Position numbers and translations under genes: made by a program. DNA of 64,000 nucleotides from Streptomyces qinglanensis (lineage in GTDB: Bacteria > Actinomycetota > Actinomycetes > Streptomycetales > Streptomycetaceae): NCBI RefSeq assembly GCF_900111245.1, contig NZ_FOGO01000002.1:62001-126000 (forward strand). Direction: 5' to 3'. Within the stretch, counting starts at the first letter, position 1, and each line of letters starts with the position of its first letter. Below, in pieces: positions 57,933 through 64,000 of the stretch. The notes under the pieces were generated by a model. That model ran no database searches. It was given only the letters and a program-made list of their open reading frames with translations, and was not told the DNA's origin.

Positions 57933-60034
57933 CGCCCGTGGTACCTGCACGGACGGGCCTGGAGTCGGCCTTCCCGGCCGCGATGCTCAGTGCCGTCGGC
58001 ACGAAGGAGTCCTGGCGCAAGGAAGTCCACCGCCCTGCGACCAGCACACACAAGTGGTGGGCCAAGCGCCTCGGCACTGTCTTCCGCGGGATTCTTGCCT
58101 CGGCTACGACGCCCGAGGACGCCGATGGCGCCGCGGCATACGCGTCCCCACTGGATCTGAAGGGTGCCGTCGTTCTCGATCCCTTCGCCGGCTCTGGTGT
58201 CACCGGTGTCGAAGCGCTCAAGCTTGGAGCCCGACCCGTCTGCTTCGACATCAACCCCGTGGCAACCCTGGTCCAGCGCCAGGCAATGCAGCCCTGGAAC
58301 ATGGAGGACTTGACGGCTGCCTACAAAACCGTCGAGGCTGCCTGCCGCAACGAGATCGACCACCTCCACCGGACCGAAGACGGCCGGAGCGTCCTCTACT
58401 ACTTCTGGGTCGCGACCGTTCAGTGCCCCGAATGCTCCGACAGGGTCCGACTGTTCGACTCCCCCGTGTTCTCCAAAAACGCTTACCCCAAGCGAGTGCC
58501 GAAAGCGCAGATCGTCTGCCCTGAGTGCCTGGCCGTCAAACAGAGCCGGTACGACTTCCGCACCGAAACGTGCCCCAACGGCCACGAGATCAGCCAACGT
58601 GGAGCAGTCCGTGGACAGATGACCACCTGTCGGCAGGGGCACACTTTCAAAATTCTCACCGCCCTCGGCGGCAACAGGCCCATGTTCGAGATGTACGCCA
58701 AGATGGTCGCCGGCCCGGACGGCTCGAAGGTCTACGAGGGCATCACCGACTGGGATCGCGACCTGTACGAAAAGTGCGTCGAGCGGCTCGCCGGCCTGCC
58801 CGACTCCATGGTCCTGCCGCAGGGCGAACTGGCCCGAGGCAACAACACCGACCAAGCGCTGAAGTGGAACTTCCGCGAATGGCGCGACTTTTTCAACGCC
58901 CGTCAACTGGTCTCGCTCTCGCTGATCGCGACCGCGATCCGAGACTTGCCCGCACCCTCCGCGGAACGCGAAGCCCTGGCGACACTCTTCTCGGGCACCC
59001 TTGAGTTCAACAACCTCTTCACGTCCTTCAAGGGCGAGGGGACCGGCGCCGTCCGGCACATGTTCAGCCACCACGTCCTCAAGCCGGAGCGCACGCCCCT
59101 CGAGGCGCACCCGTGGGGGACACCGCAGTCGTCGGGTTCCTTTTCGACTCTCTACAAGAGTCGGCTGCAGCGCGCGCATGCGTACAAGGTGAAGCCCGCC
59201 GATCTCGTCGACGAAGGCACAGGGGTCGAACGTGTCACCGGGCTCGCGAAGCCCCTGGTTGCGACCGTTGTCGACTCATGGAGATCGTTCCAGGCTGCCC
59301 AGGGTCAAACCGCCTACGTCGCCACGCGAAACTCGGCGGAGACCGATCTCCCCGACGGGTCCATCGATCTAGTCGTCACAGACCCGCCCTACATGGACAA
59401 CGTGCACTACGCGGAGCTCGCTGACTTCTTCCACGCCTGGCTACACGGAATGCGGCCGTACAACGCGTATGCCGCGCTGGCGACAACACGGCGAACCGGC
59501 GAAGTTCAGCACGCCGATCCGGTGGAGTTCGGCAAGGCCCTCGAAGCTGTGTGGAGGGAGTGCGCTCGGGTCCTGAAGCCGGGTGGTCTCCTCGCCTTCA
59601 CGTTCCACCAAGCCCGCATCAGCGGATGGGTGCAGGTAGTCGAGTCACTTCGCCGCGCCGGCTTCGTGATCACTGCTGTCCAACCGGTCAAGGGGGAGAT
59701 GTCGACGAGTGTCGTCAAGGCTGGCGCTCAAGAGCCGTCGAACCTGGACAGCGTGGTTGTCTGTCGTCGAGCAGCCGACGGCGCGACCAACCCGAACGGC
59801 TCTCCCGAAGAGGCTCAGGCGACCGCGCAGAAGGAGCTGAGCGCGCTGTTGGAGGCCGGTGTGGATGTTGGGGCGGGAGACGTACGGTCCGTCGTTCGCG
59901 GCTCCCTGTTGGCATACCTGTCGTCAGCGGGCACCGGCTTGAACGATGCGGTCGCCGCTCAGGTGGACGCACTGGCTTCCGAGGCAATCGACGCGTTGAT
60001 CGCCCCGAAAAAATCTGCTGCGATCCTCGTCTGA
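57929..60034 (+). CDS. Large DNA methyltransferase, DUF1156-like (modification enzyme of the island)
   Basis: 701 residues. N-terminus ESAFPAAMLSAVGTKE...HRPATSTHKWWAKR is typical of DUF1156 methylases. SAM motif I Asp84-Pro-Phe-Ala-Gly-Ser-Gly, catalytic motif Asp485-Pro-Pro-Tyr, and PGGLLAFTFHQ near 555. Two CxxC pairs, Cys166/169 and Cys197/200, and further CPNGH and CRQGH motifs suggest zinc ribbons in the about 400-residue insert between motifs I and IV that should read the DNA target. DPPY implies amino-methylation (N6-adenine or N4-cytosine). GTG 57929 start overlaps the nuclease stop. Confidence 0.85.
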   Translation: MTPVVPARTGLESAFPAAMLSAVGTKESWRKEVHRPATSTHKWWAKRLGTVFRGILASATTPEDADGAAAYASPLDLKGAVVLDPFAGSGVTGVEALKLGARPVCFDINPVATLVQRQAMQPWNMEDLTAAYKTVEAACRNEIDHLHRTEDGRSVLYYFWVATVQCPECSDRVRLFDSPVFSKNAYPKRVPKAQIVCPECLAVKQSRYDFRTETCPNGHEISQRGAVRGQMTTCRQGHTFKILTALGGNRPMFEMYAKMVAGPDGSKVYEGITDWDRDLYEKCVERLAGLPDSMVLPQGELARGNNTDQALKWNFREWRDFFNARQLVSLSLIATAIRDLPAPSAEREALATLFSGTLEFNNLFTSFKGEGTGAVRHMFSHHVLKPERTPLEAHPWGTPQSSGSFSTLYKSRLQRAHAYKVKPADLVDEGTGVERVTGLAKPLVATVVDSWRSFQAAQGQTAYVATRNSAETDLPDGSIDLVVTDPPYMDNVHYAELADFFHAWLHGMRPYNAYAALATTRRTGEVQHADPVEFGKALEAVWRECARVLKPGGLLAFTFHQARISGWVQVVESLRRAGFVITAVQPVKGEMSTSVVKAGAQEPSNLDSVVVCRRAADGATNPNGSPEEAQATAQKELSALLEAGVDVGAGDVRSVVRGSLLAYLSSAGTGLNDAVAAQVDALASEAIDALIAPKKSAAILV

Positions 60035-60271
60035 CACGAGCAAGAACACCGGGAAGCCAGTCGTGCTGTCCGGGGGCGTGAGCGACAGGCGACGCGCCGT
60101 GACTGGTGCGTGAAAGCGGCGCCGACCGGCCGGTTCCGCCCCTCCTCGACCCCCTCGCCATTTACCCCGCCGCCTCCTGCGCCTCATCCGTGCACATGCC
60201 ACCCCGACCACCCTGATCCGCGACGTTCACCGCCACTCCCGTCGCCGTCTCCTGCCCCGGGATCACGATCG

Positions 60272-60350
60272 CGGGTTCGAATCCCGTTGGGGGCACCTCT
60301 CTCAGCCCCTCTGAACTGCGAAAACGCGGCCGGAGGGGCTTTTTCTCGTG
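60272..60350 (+). repeat. att-like direct repeat, right copy
   Basis: 79-bp copy of the tRNA-Glu 3' end and terminator, same orientation, 3585 bp to the right, one mismatch (A at 60315). The rest of the tRNA is absent, so it is not a functional tRNA gene. Confidence 0.95.
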
Positions 60351-60720
60351 ACCGGAGTCCGACTCCCGGCGAAGGTTGTGGCGATGCCTGTCGGGACAGA
60401 CGAGTTCTCTGCAAACCGCTCAGCCGCGGACTCTCGTCCTTGTGGCACCGGCCGACGGCTCGGCCACCTCCACCCCGCCCATCTGTACGCCATCGTGTGC
60501 GTCGCCCCTCCTTGGGCGCACCCCCGTAGCGGCCGTGCCACCCGCGCGAACAGCAGGCAGCAGGGCTTGCCTGATGCGCGCCGTACACCTCGCCGGGCCG
60601 GGCCTCCCCGACCGTTCGGGAAGAGCACTCAGGGTCCTCTATACGGTGCCGTATAACTGGGTCTAACCTGGCTTCTATACGGGGCCGTACAGGACGGCGC
60701 CCGTACGGAGAGGGCCGACC
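60351..60720. other. Spacer between island and DUF2867 gene
   Basis: 370 bp without a supported gene; contains the twin operators described at 60640-60691. No regulator gene is adjacent, although one would be expected to bind them. Confidence 0.5.
60640..60691. promoter_or_regulatory. Twin TetR-type operators upstream of the DUF2867 gene
   Basis: TATACGGTGCCGTATA (60640-60655, perfect 7-bp arms) and TATACGGGGCCGTACA (60676-60691, one arm mismatch), centres 36 bp apart. This style is usual for TetR-family repressors. AT content is high here. The second site ends 29 bp before ATG 60721. Confidence 0.8.
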
Positions 60721-61335
60721 ATGAGACTTCCCCGCACCGCGCACACCTCCCGCCCCTGGCGGATCCACCAGCTCGCTCCCGACTTCCGCGTCGAGGACGT
60801 CTGGCGGATGCCGACCCCCGGCGGCCCCGACGACCTCGTCCACCTCGTCGACCAGATGGCGAACGGCTCCGACGCACACCACTCCGGCACGCTCTCGCGC
60901 CTGCTCTTCGCGATCCGCTGGCGGCTCGGCAGGCTTCTCGGCTGGGACAAGGCCGACGCCGGAGTGGGCACCCGCGTGCCCACCCTGCGGGACCGGCTCC
61001 CCGCCGACCTGCGGAACGAGCCCCCGGGCCCCGACGTCAAGGGCGTACCGGTGCCGTTCACGTCCGTCTACCGCACCCACGACGAGTGGGCCGCCGAGAT
61101 GGCCAACCTCACCGTGCACGCCGTGATGCACATCGGCTGGGTCGCGGACCCGAAGGCTCCCGGCGGATACCGCGGCCAGATGGCGGTCCTCGTGAAACCG
61201 AACGGGTTCGCCGGCTCGCTGTACATGGCAGCGATCAAGCCGTTCCGGTATCTGGGCGTGTACCAGCAGTTGCTGCTGGCCATCGGCCGTGAATGGCGGG
61301 CGGACGCCCCCGGACGGAGCACGGCACACCGCTGA
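60721..61335 (+). CDS. DUF2867 family protein
   Basis: 204 residues, no signal peptide. IHQLAPDFRVEDVWRMPTPGGPDDLVHLVDQM, FAIRWRLGRLLGW, FTSVYRTHDEWAAEMANLTVHAVMHIGWV and MAAIKPFRYLGVYQQLLLAIGREW fit DUF2867 (related to polyketide-cyclase-like SRPBCC folds). Members are often controlled by a TetR regulator; the twin palindromes upstream fit this. Function unknown. Confidence 0.85.
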   Translation: MRLPRTAHTSRPWRIHQLAPDFRVEDVWRMPTPGGPDDLVHLVDQMANGSDAHHSGTLSRLLFAIRWRLGRLLGWDKADAGVGTRVPTLRDRLPADLRNEPPGPDVKGVPVPFTSVYRTHDEWAAEMANLTVHAVMHIGWVADPKAPGGYRGQMAVLVKPNGFAGSLYMAAIKPFRYLGVYQQLLLAIGREWRADAPGRSTAHR

Positions 61336-61469
61336 CGGTTCGGGACAGCCTCCGGGGTCTGTTACTCTTTTCCGGCGACGTCACCCCCGCTGGGGAGCGT
61401 TCCAAGCCCCGGAAACGCGGTTGGGAGCACACGTCACACTGTGCGAGAATGTAGCTCGCACAAACGCTT

Positions 61470-61544
61470 GGTCCTGTGGAGCAGTTTGGAGTGCTCGCCA
61501 CCCTGTCAAGGTGGAGGCCGCGGGTTCAAATCCCGTCAGGACCG
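61470..61544 (+). tRNA. tRNA-Asp (GTC)
   Basis: 75 nt. Acceptor GGTCCTG/CAGGACC, anticodon loop CTGTCAA (GTC), T arm GCGGGTTCAAATCCCGT. CCA not encoded. 4 bp before tRNA-Phe. Confidence 0.97.
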
Positions 61545-61548
61545 CTGC

Positions 61549-61622
61549 GGCTGGGTAGCTCAGTTGGTACGAGCGTCCGCCTGAAAAGCGGAAGGTCGCC
61601 GGTTCGACCCCGGCCCCAGCCA
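61549..61622 (+). tRNA. tRNA-Phe (GAA)
   Basis: 74 nt, CCA encoded next (61623-61625). Acceptor GGCTGGG/CCCAGCC, anticodon loop CTGAAAA (GAA), T arm GCCGGTTCGACCCCGGC. Its 3' half has an imperfect copy at 63571-63617. Confidence 0.97.
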
Positions 61623-61638
61623 CCACCGCAAAGTCGGG

Positions 61639-61674
61639 AAAACCCCCTGCCGGACCACTCCGGCAGGGGGTTTT
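61639..61674 (+). terminator. Terminator of the tRNA-Asp/tRNA-Phe unit
   Basis: 16-bp perfect stem AAAACCCCCTGCCGGA with complement at 61659-61674, loop CCAC, ending in TTTT. Confidence 0.93.
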
Positions 61675-62164
61675 CTCGTGACATGACCTCACCGGCTGAC
61701 CTCAGTGCGGCCGACTGCTGCGGATCATGCGGTGGTGGACGCCGAGCCGGTACCCCAGTCAAAGAAGATCTTCGGGCGACAGCCCCCGGTCTTCCGGTTT
61801 CCCCTGCGGATCGGCCCCCACATCTCATGCCCGCATCTGGATTTCTGGGAGCCGGACTTCCAGCAAGACGGATTCCGCTGCATACTGCGCTGTCGTCATG
61901 ATTTCCGCCGCGTTGTGCGCCCGGTCGGCAGGATCCCCGTTTCAAGGTGCCGCGGTCGGCCTCGGACCGGTCGGTCTCGGACCGGTTGGACTCGACGGCC
62001 GAGGGGGTGCGGGACGACCAGGGCACACTCAGGATGAATATCGGCGGGAAGCAGAAGTCGCACGCACCCAGGCCGCACGAGGGAATCGGCGACTTCAACA
62101 CCGTCCAGTTTCAATTCGCTGATGCTGCCGACTCCTTGCCGTATTACTGCCCGACGAGGCGGGG
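61675..62164. other. Gene-free part of the tRNA-Phe interval
   Basis: About 490 bp. Short frames on both strands lack start signals and consistent codon bias; GGTCGGTCTCGGACCGGTTGG repeats at about 61955-61995. Nothing supported. Confidence 0.4.
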
Positions 62165-63259
62165 TCAGGCTCCGAGCTTTTCCCCCTCCTCGTGCGGGCG
62201 GTGGGTCCTGGGTTTGCCGCCCGTGCTGAGGACCGACTGCGCCTGGTTGTCGACGAGGTGCGTGAACAACTGCTGCGCATATCCGAAGACGATGGCCCAG
62301 GCGATGATCTGACCCGGCGAGTCCAGGTCGGTCAGACCGGGAATGAACGCACCTCGCATCAGAAGAATCCCCAGGACTGCCGTCAGCGCTCCGGTGGGCA
62401 GTTTGAGAAGTGCCAGGGTGAGTGGGACTCCGAACGGCGTAGTGGTGCCTCTCATGCGTCGCAGCGTCACGGTTGCTGCGATGCAGGCCGCTACGAGGCC
62501 CACCATCTCGACGGCGAGGTAGTCCGCCGGGCGGGCCGTTTCCGTCACGATCTTCCTGGTCTCCCCGACATGGGCGGGATCCTTCGGGAGGCGTGCCATA
62601 TCGAGTGGGCACACTGCCAGGCGGCCCACGCCGGATTGTTCCGGCGTGAAGCACAGTGGCAGCGCGCCGCGGCTGATTCCCCCCAGGACGGCCACGGCGA
62701 TCGCGATGGCGGTCAGCCCGAGCATGACCCACCAGACGATGTAGACGAAACTGCGGATCCGCATCTTTTCGTGGATGTTGACCTGTCGGGCCGCGCCCAT
62801 GGCGTCGAGAAGAGCTTCACGGGCCTCCTCGTCCAGCCTGTCGCCCTCCGACACCCTCTGGGCGATCTTCTCCACTCTGGTGCGCCGCGGATCGTCGGGG
62901 CGGAGGTTCTCGCGCACGAAGGCGAGTGCCCCCGGAAGCATCGGGACTACATCATGCAGTTCTGACAGTCGCAGCAGGATATTGTGTGCGGCGTCGAGGT
63001 GGATCTGCCCCACGATGACATGGGATGCGTTCTTGTATCTGCCCGAGTGGCGTTCTGAAATCCTTTCCTCGGCCAGGCGCAGTTCATCCCGGGCATCTGC
63101 GAGGAGTTTGCCCTTCTTGCTTTCCGGGTCTGCTGCCTCTGCGTCGGCTGCCTCCCTGTCATCCAGAATCGCGCGCAACTCACTGACGCGCGCCCGAATG
63201 CCCTCCCGAAGCTCCCATGAACCCGCTTCGGCCCTGCGGCAACTCAACCAGTCCTTCAT
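62165..63259 (-). CDS. Membrane protein of unknown function
   Basis: 364 residues. Residues 1-150 are helical and charged, probably coiled coil (RARVSELRAILDDREAADAE; RDELRLAEERISERHSG), then a membrane helix at about 170-195 (IVWWVMLGLTAIAIAVAVLGG), a Cys-containing loop (LCFTPEQ, AVCPLDM) that is probably outside, and three more helices (about 245-262, 272-295, 310-330: MVGLVAACIAATVTL, LLKLPTGALTAVLGILLM, IIAWAIVFGYAQQLFTHLV). ATG 63259 chosen (MKDWLSCRRAE). Base composition less GC-biased than the core. No known family recognised; cargo of a tRNA-bounded interval. Confidence 0.72.
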   Translation of the reverse strand: MKDWLSCRRAEAGSWELREGIRARVSELRAILDDREAADAEAADPESKKGKLLADARDELRLAEERISERHSGRYKNASHVIVGQIHLDAAHNILLRLSELHDVVPMLPGALAFVRENLRPDDPRRTRVEKIAQRVSEGDRLDEEAREALLDAMGAARQVNIHEKMRIRSFVYIVWWVMLGLTAIAIAVAVLGGISRGALPLCFTPEQSGVGRLAVCPLDMARLPKDPAHVGETRKIVTETARPADYLAVEMVGLVAACIAATVTLRRMRGTTTPFGVPLTLALLKLPTGALTAVLGILLMRGAFIPGLTDLDSPGQIIAWAIVFGYAQQLFTHLVDNQAQSVLSTGGKPRTHRPHEEGEKLGA

Positions 63260-63570
63260 GGCGCGATTGTGTCGCCCGGGTTCTCCCACCCGTGCACCGA
63301 CACGCTCGTGGCCAGGTGGGCGACGGCATCCGCCCTTTCTCGCTTCTGGACGACGGGTTTCACCCTCTCCTGGCATGCATACGTCCGCAATGCCACCGTA
63401 GAATTCGGAACACGATCGTGGTGGTGCGAAATCGCTCGGCGCGCTGGAGTTCCACACGCGGGCCCGGGCCGCCGCCGTGATCGCGGACTTCGACGCCGGC
63501 AGACGGTGACGGTGGAGGTCATCGGGCATCCGAGGGAGCCGGTCTGCGGGGGTGAGGCTGCGCAGCAGGA
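63260..63570. other. Gene-free right part of the tRNA-Phe interval
   Basis: 310 bp upstream of the membrane-protein gene; presumably its promoter. No gene supported. Confidence 0.4.
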
Positions 63571-63617
63571 GCCTGAGAAGCGGACGATCGCCGGTTCGTC
63601 CCCCCGGCCCCAGCCAT
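63571..63617 (+). repeat. Imperfect copy of the tRNA-Phe 3' half (candidate att site)
   Basis: GCCTGAGAAGCGGACGATCG, then CCGGTTCGTCC and GGCCCCAGCC, aligning to tRNA-Phe 61579-61621 from the anticodon stem to the acceptor. Differences are few and include a 2-bp expansion in the T stem; the match continues 8 bp past the tRNA (CATCACCGC vs CACCACCGC). Same orientation as the tRNA. Confidence 0.7.
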
Positions 63618-63656
63618 CACCGCCCTGAACTGGGACATACAGCCCTGTCGAGGGCA

Positions 63657-63690
63657 TACGGCCCCGTCGAGGATCTTCGGCGGGGCCGTA
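63657..63690. terminator. Bidirectional hairpin after the tRNA-Phe remnant
   Basis: Perfect 10-bp stem TACGGCCCCG/CGGGGCCGTA with a 14-nt loop. Confidence 0.75.
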
Positions 63691-63732
63691 TTCGGCTTTC
63701 TCACGCCACCGGATACGCCACCCGATACGGAG

Positions 63733-63780
63733 GCCGATACGTCGGCCGATACGTCGGCCGATACGTCGGCCGATACGCCC
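63733..63780. repeat. 12-bp tandem repeat, about four copies of GCCGATACGTCG
   Basis: Three perfect units and a variant fourth; related GGATACGCC and CCGATACGG elements precede it from 63709. Lies between the tRNA-Phe remnant and the amidase gene. Confidence 0.9.
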
Positions 63781-63831
63781 ACAGCGTCAGGCCGGCGCCT
63801 GCCCGGGCCCTCCGGTACCGGCCGGGAACTC

Positions 63832-64000
63832 CTACTTCGGTGCCTGGAAGCCGCCGGTCTTCGGCTCGAGCAGTTCGGCCAGGCGCAGCGGGGTGCGGTC
63901 CTCGAACATCGGGCCGACGAGTTGCACCCCCACGGGCAGCCCCTCGGGGGACCGGCCCACGGGTACGGCGGTGGCGGGCAGGCCGGGCATGGTGGGAAGA
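63832..64000 (-). CDS. Amidase C-terminus (5' part outside window)
   Basis: Last 56 codons of a gene entering from the right. LPTMPGLPATAVPVGRSPEGLPVGVQLVGPMFEDRTPLRLAELLE is the characteristic end of amidase-signature enzymes (P-x-x-x-P-x-G-x-x-x-x-G-L-P-x-G-x-Q). Substrate class not deducible from this part. The catalytic Ser-cisSer-Lys region lies outside. Confidence 0.88.
   Translation of the reverse strand, partial: LPTMPGLPATAVPVGRSPEGLPVGVQLVGPMFEDRTPLRLAELLEPKTGGFQAPK

Larger units (their letters stand above)
56687..60350. mobile_element. tRNA-Glu-associated restriction-modification island, 3.6 kb
   Basis: Flanked by a 79-bp direct repeat (78/79) of the tRNA-Glu 3' end plus terminator, in the classical attL/attR arrangement. 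Holds only a nuclease-type gene and a DNA methyltransferase gene, with codon third positions much less G/C-biased than neighbours. No integrase, excisionase or transposase seen; mobilisation would need an enzyme supplied in trans. Confidence 0.85.
61579..63617. mobile_element. Putative tRNA-Phe-associated island, 2 kb, no integrase
   Basis: Bounded by tRNA-Phe and an imperfect copy of its 3' half in the same orientation. Encloses one membrane-protein gene and about 800 bp of gene-free DNA. Lower GC than the core. Repeat is degenerate (about 7 differences and a 2-bp insertion in 47 bp), so the call is tentative. Confidence 0.5.

Noticed and set aside
56687..60350. Integrase or excisionase gene within the tRNA-Glu island
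   Set aside because: All frames between the repeats were read; only the nuclease and methyltransferase are credible, and neither shows recombinase motifs.
60272..60350. Second tRNA-Glu gene
   Set aside because: Only the T arm and acceptor 3' strand are present; the D and anticodon arms are missing.

Overview
The window is a high-GC actinobacterial chromosome segment, most probably Streptomyces. Third codon positions are almost all G or C, GTG starts are common, and the set spo0M-like gene, SURF1, mycothiol-era housekeeping genes and the cluster SRP RNA - dnaX - ybaB - recR - ask is typical of that group. No rRNA, plasmid origin, CRISPR array, insertion sequence or recombinase/integrase gene was recognised.

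Layout. 1-14.3 kb is mostly core: the start of a cobalamin methyltransferase (cobL), an S9-type peptidase, SURF1, a sigma factor translationally coupled to a membrane-anchored partner, aspartokinase, a TerF-like vWA protein, recR, ybaB, dnaX, the SRP RNA and tRNA-Ser. 14.9-18.4 kb holds an acyltransferase-like membrane protein, a Spo0M-type protein and a DUF2975/XRE pair behind a 41-bp palindrome. 18.5-23 kb is an arsenic-resistance locus (arsO, arsR, arsN-like acetyltransferase, acr3, second arsR, arsC) built as two divergent units. 23-29.4 kb is an envelope-stress locus: an ECF sigma factor with a zinc-motif/Asp23-like partner, diverging from an operon of Asp23/Gls24-type proteins, an AmaP-like protein and a YihY/BrkB protein. 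29.5-45.2 kb carries secreted and membrane proteins, a D-amino-acid dehydrogenase/ornithine-cyclodeaminase-type pair with a divergent GntR regulator, a D,D-peptidase, a two-component system and two PAP2 phosphatases. 45.3-64 kb is a patchwork of accessory DNA between tRNA genes, with a DEAD-box helicase and a metallophosphoesterase.

The most striking feature is that three tRNA genes in the right-hand 20 kb each have a second copy of their 3' end, in the same orientation, on the side where a tRNA-targeting element would insert: tRNA-Lys (50.09 kb, degenerate copy at 45.4 kb), tRNA-Glu (56.64 kb, 79-bp copy with one mismatch at 60.27 kb) and tRNA-Phe (61.55 kb, imperfect copy at 63.57 kb). The tRNA-Glu interval is 3.6 kb and contains just a two-gene module, a PD-(D/E)XK nuclease candidate overlapping a large DUF1156-like DNA methyltransferase, with visibly lower GC than the surroundings. 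The tRNA-Lys interval carries a CmtR-like Cd/Pb sensor with a cation transporter and a YnfA-type protein. The tRNA-Phe interval carries one membrane protein of unknown function. None of the three contains a visible integrase, so they look like integrase-less cargo islands or decayed elements.

The chromosome here is also rich in short tandem repeats (8-18 bp units) both between genes and, in multiples of three, inside low-complexity protein tails.
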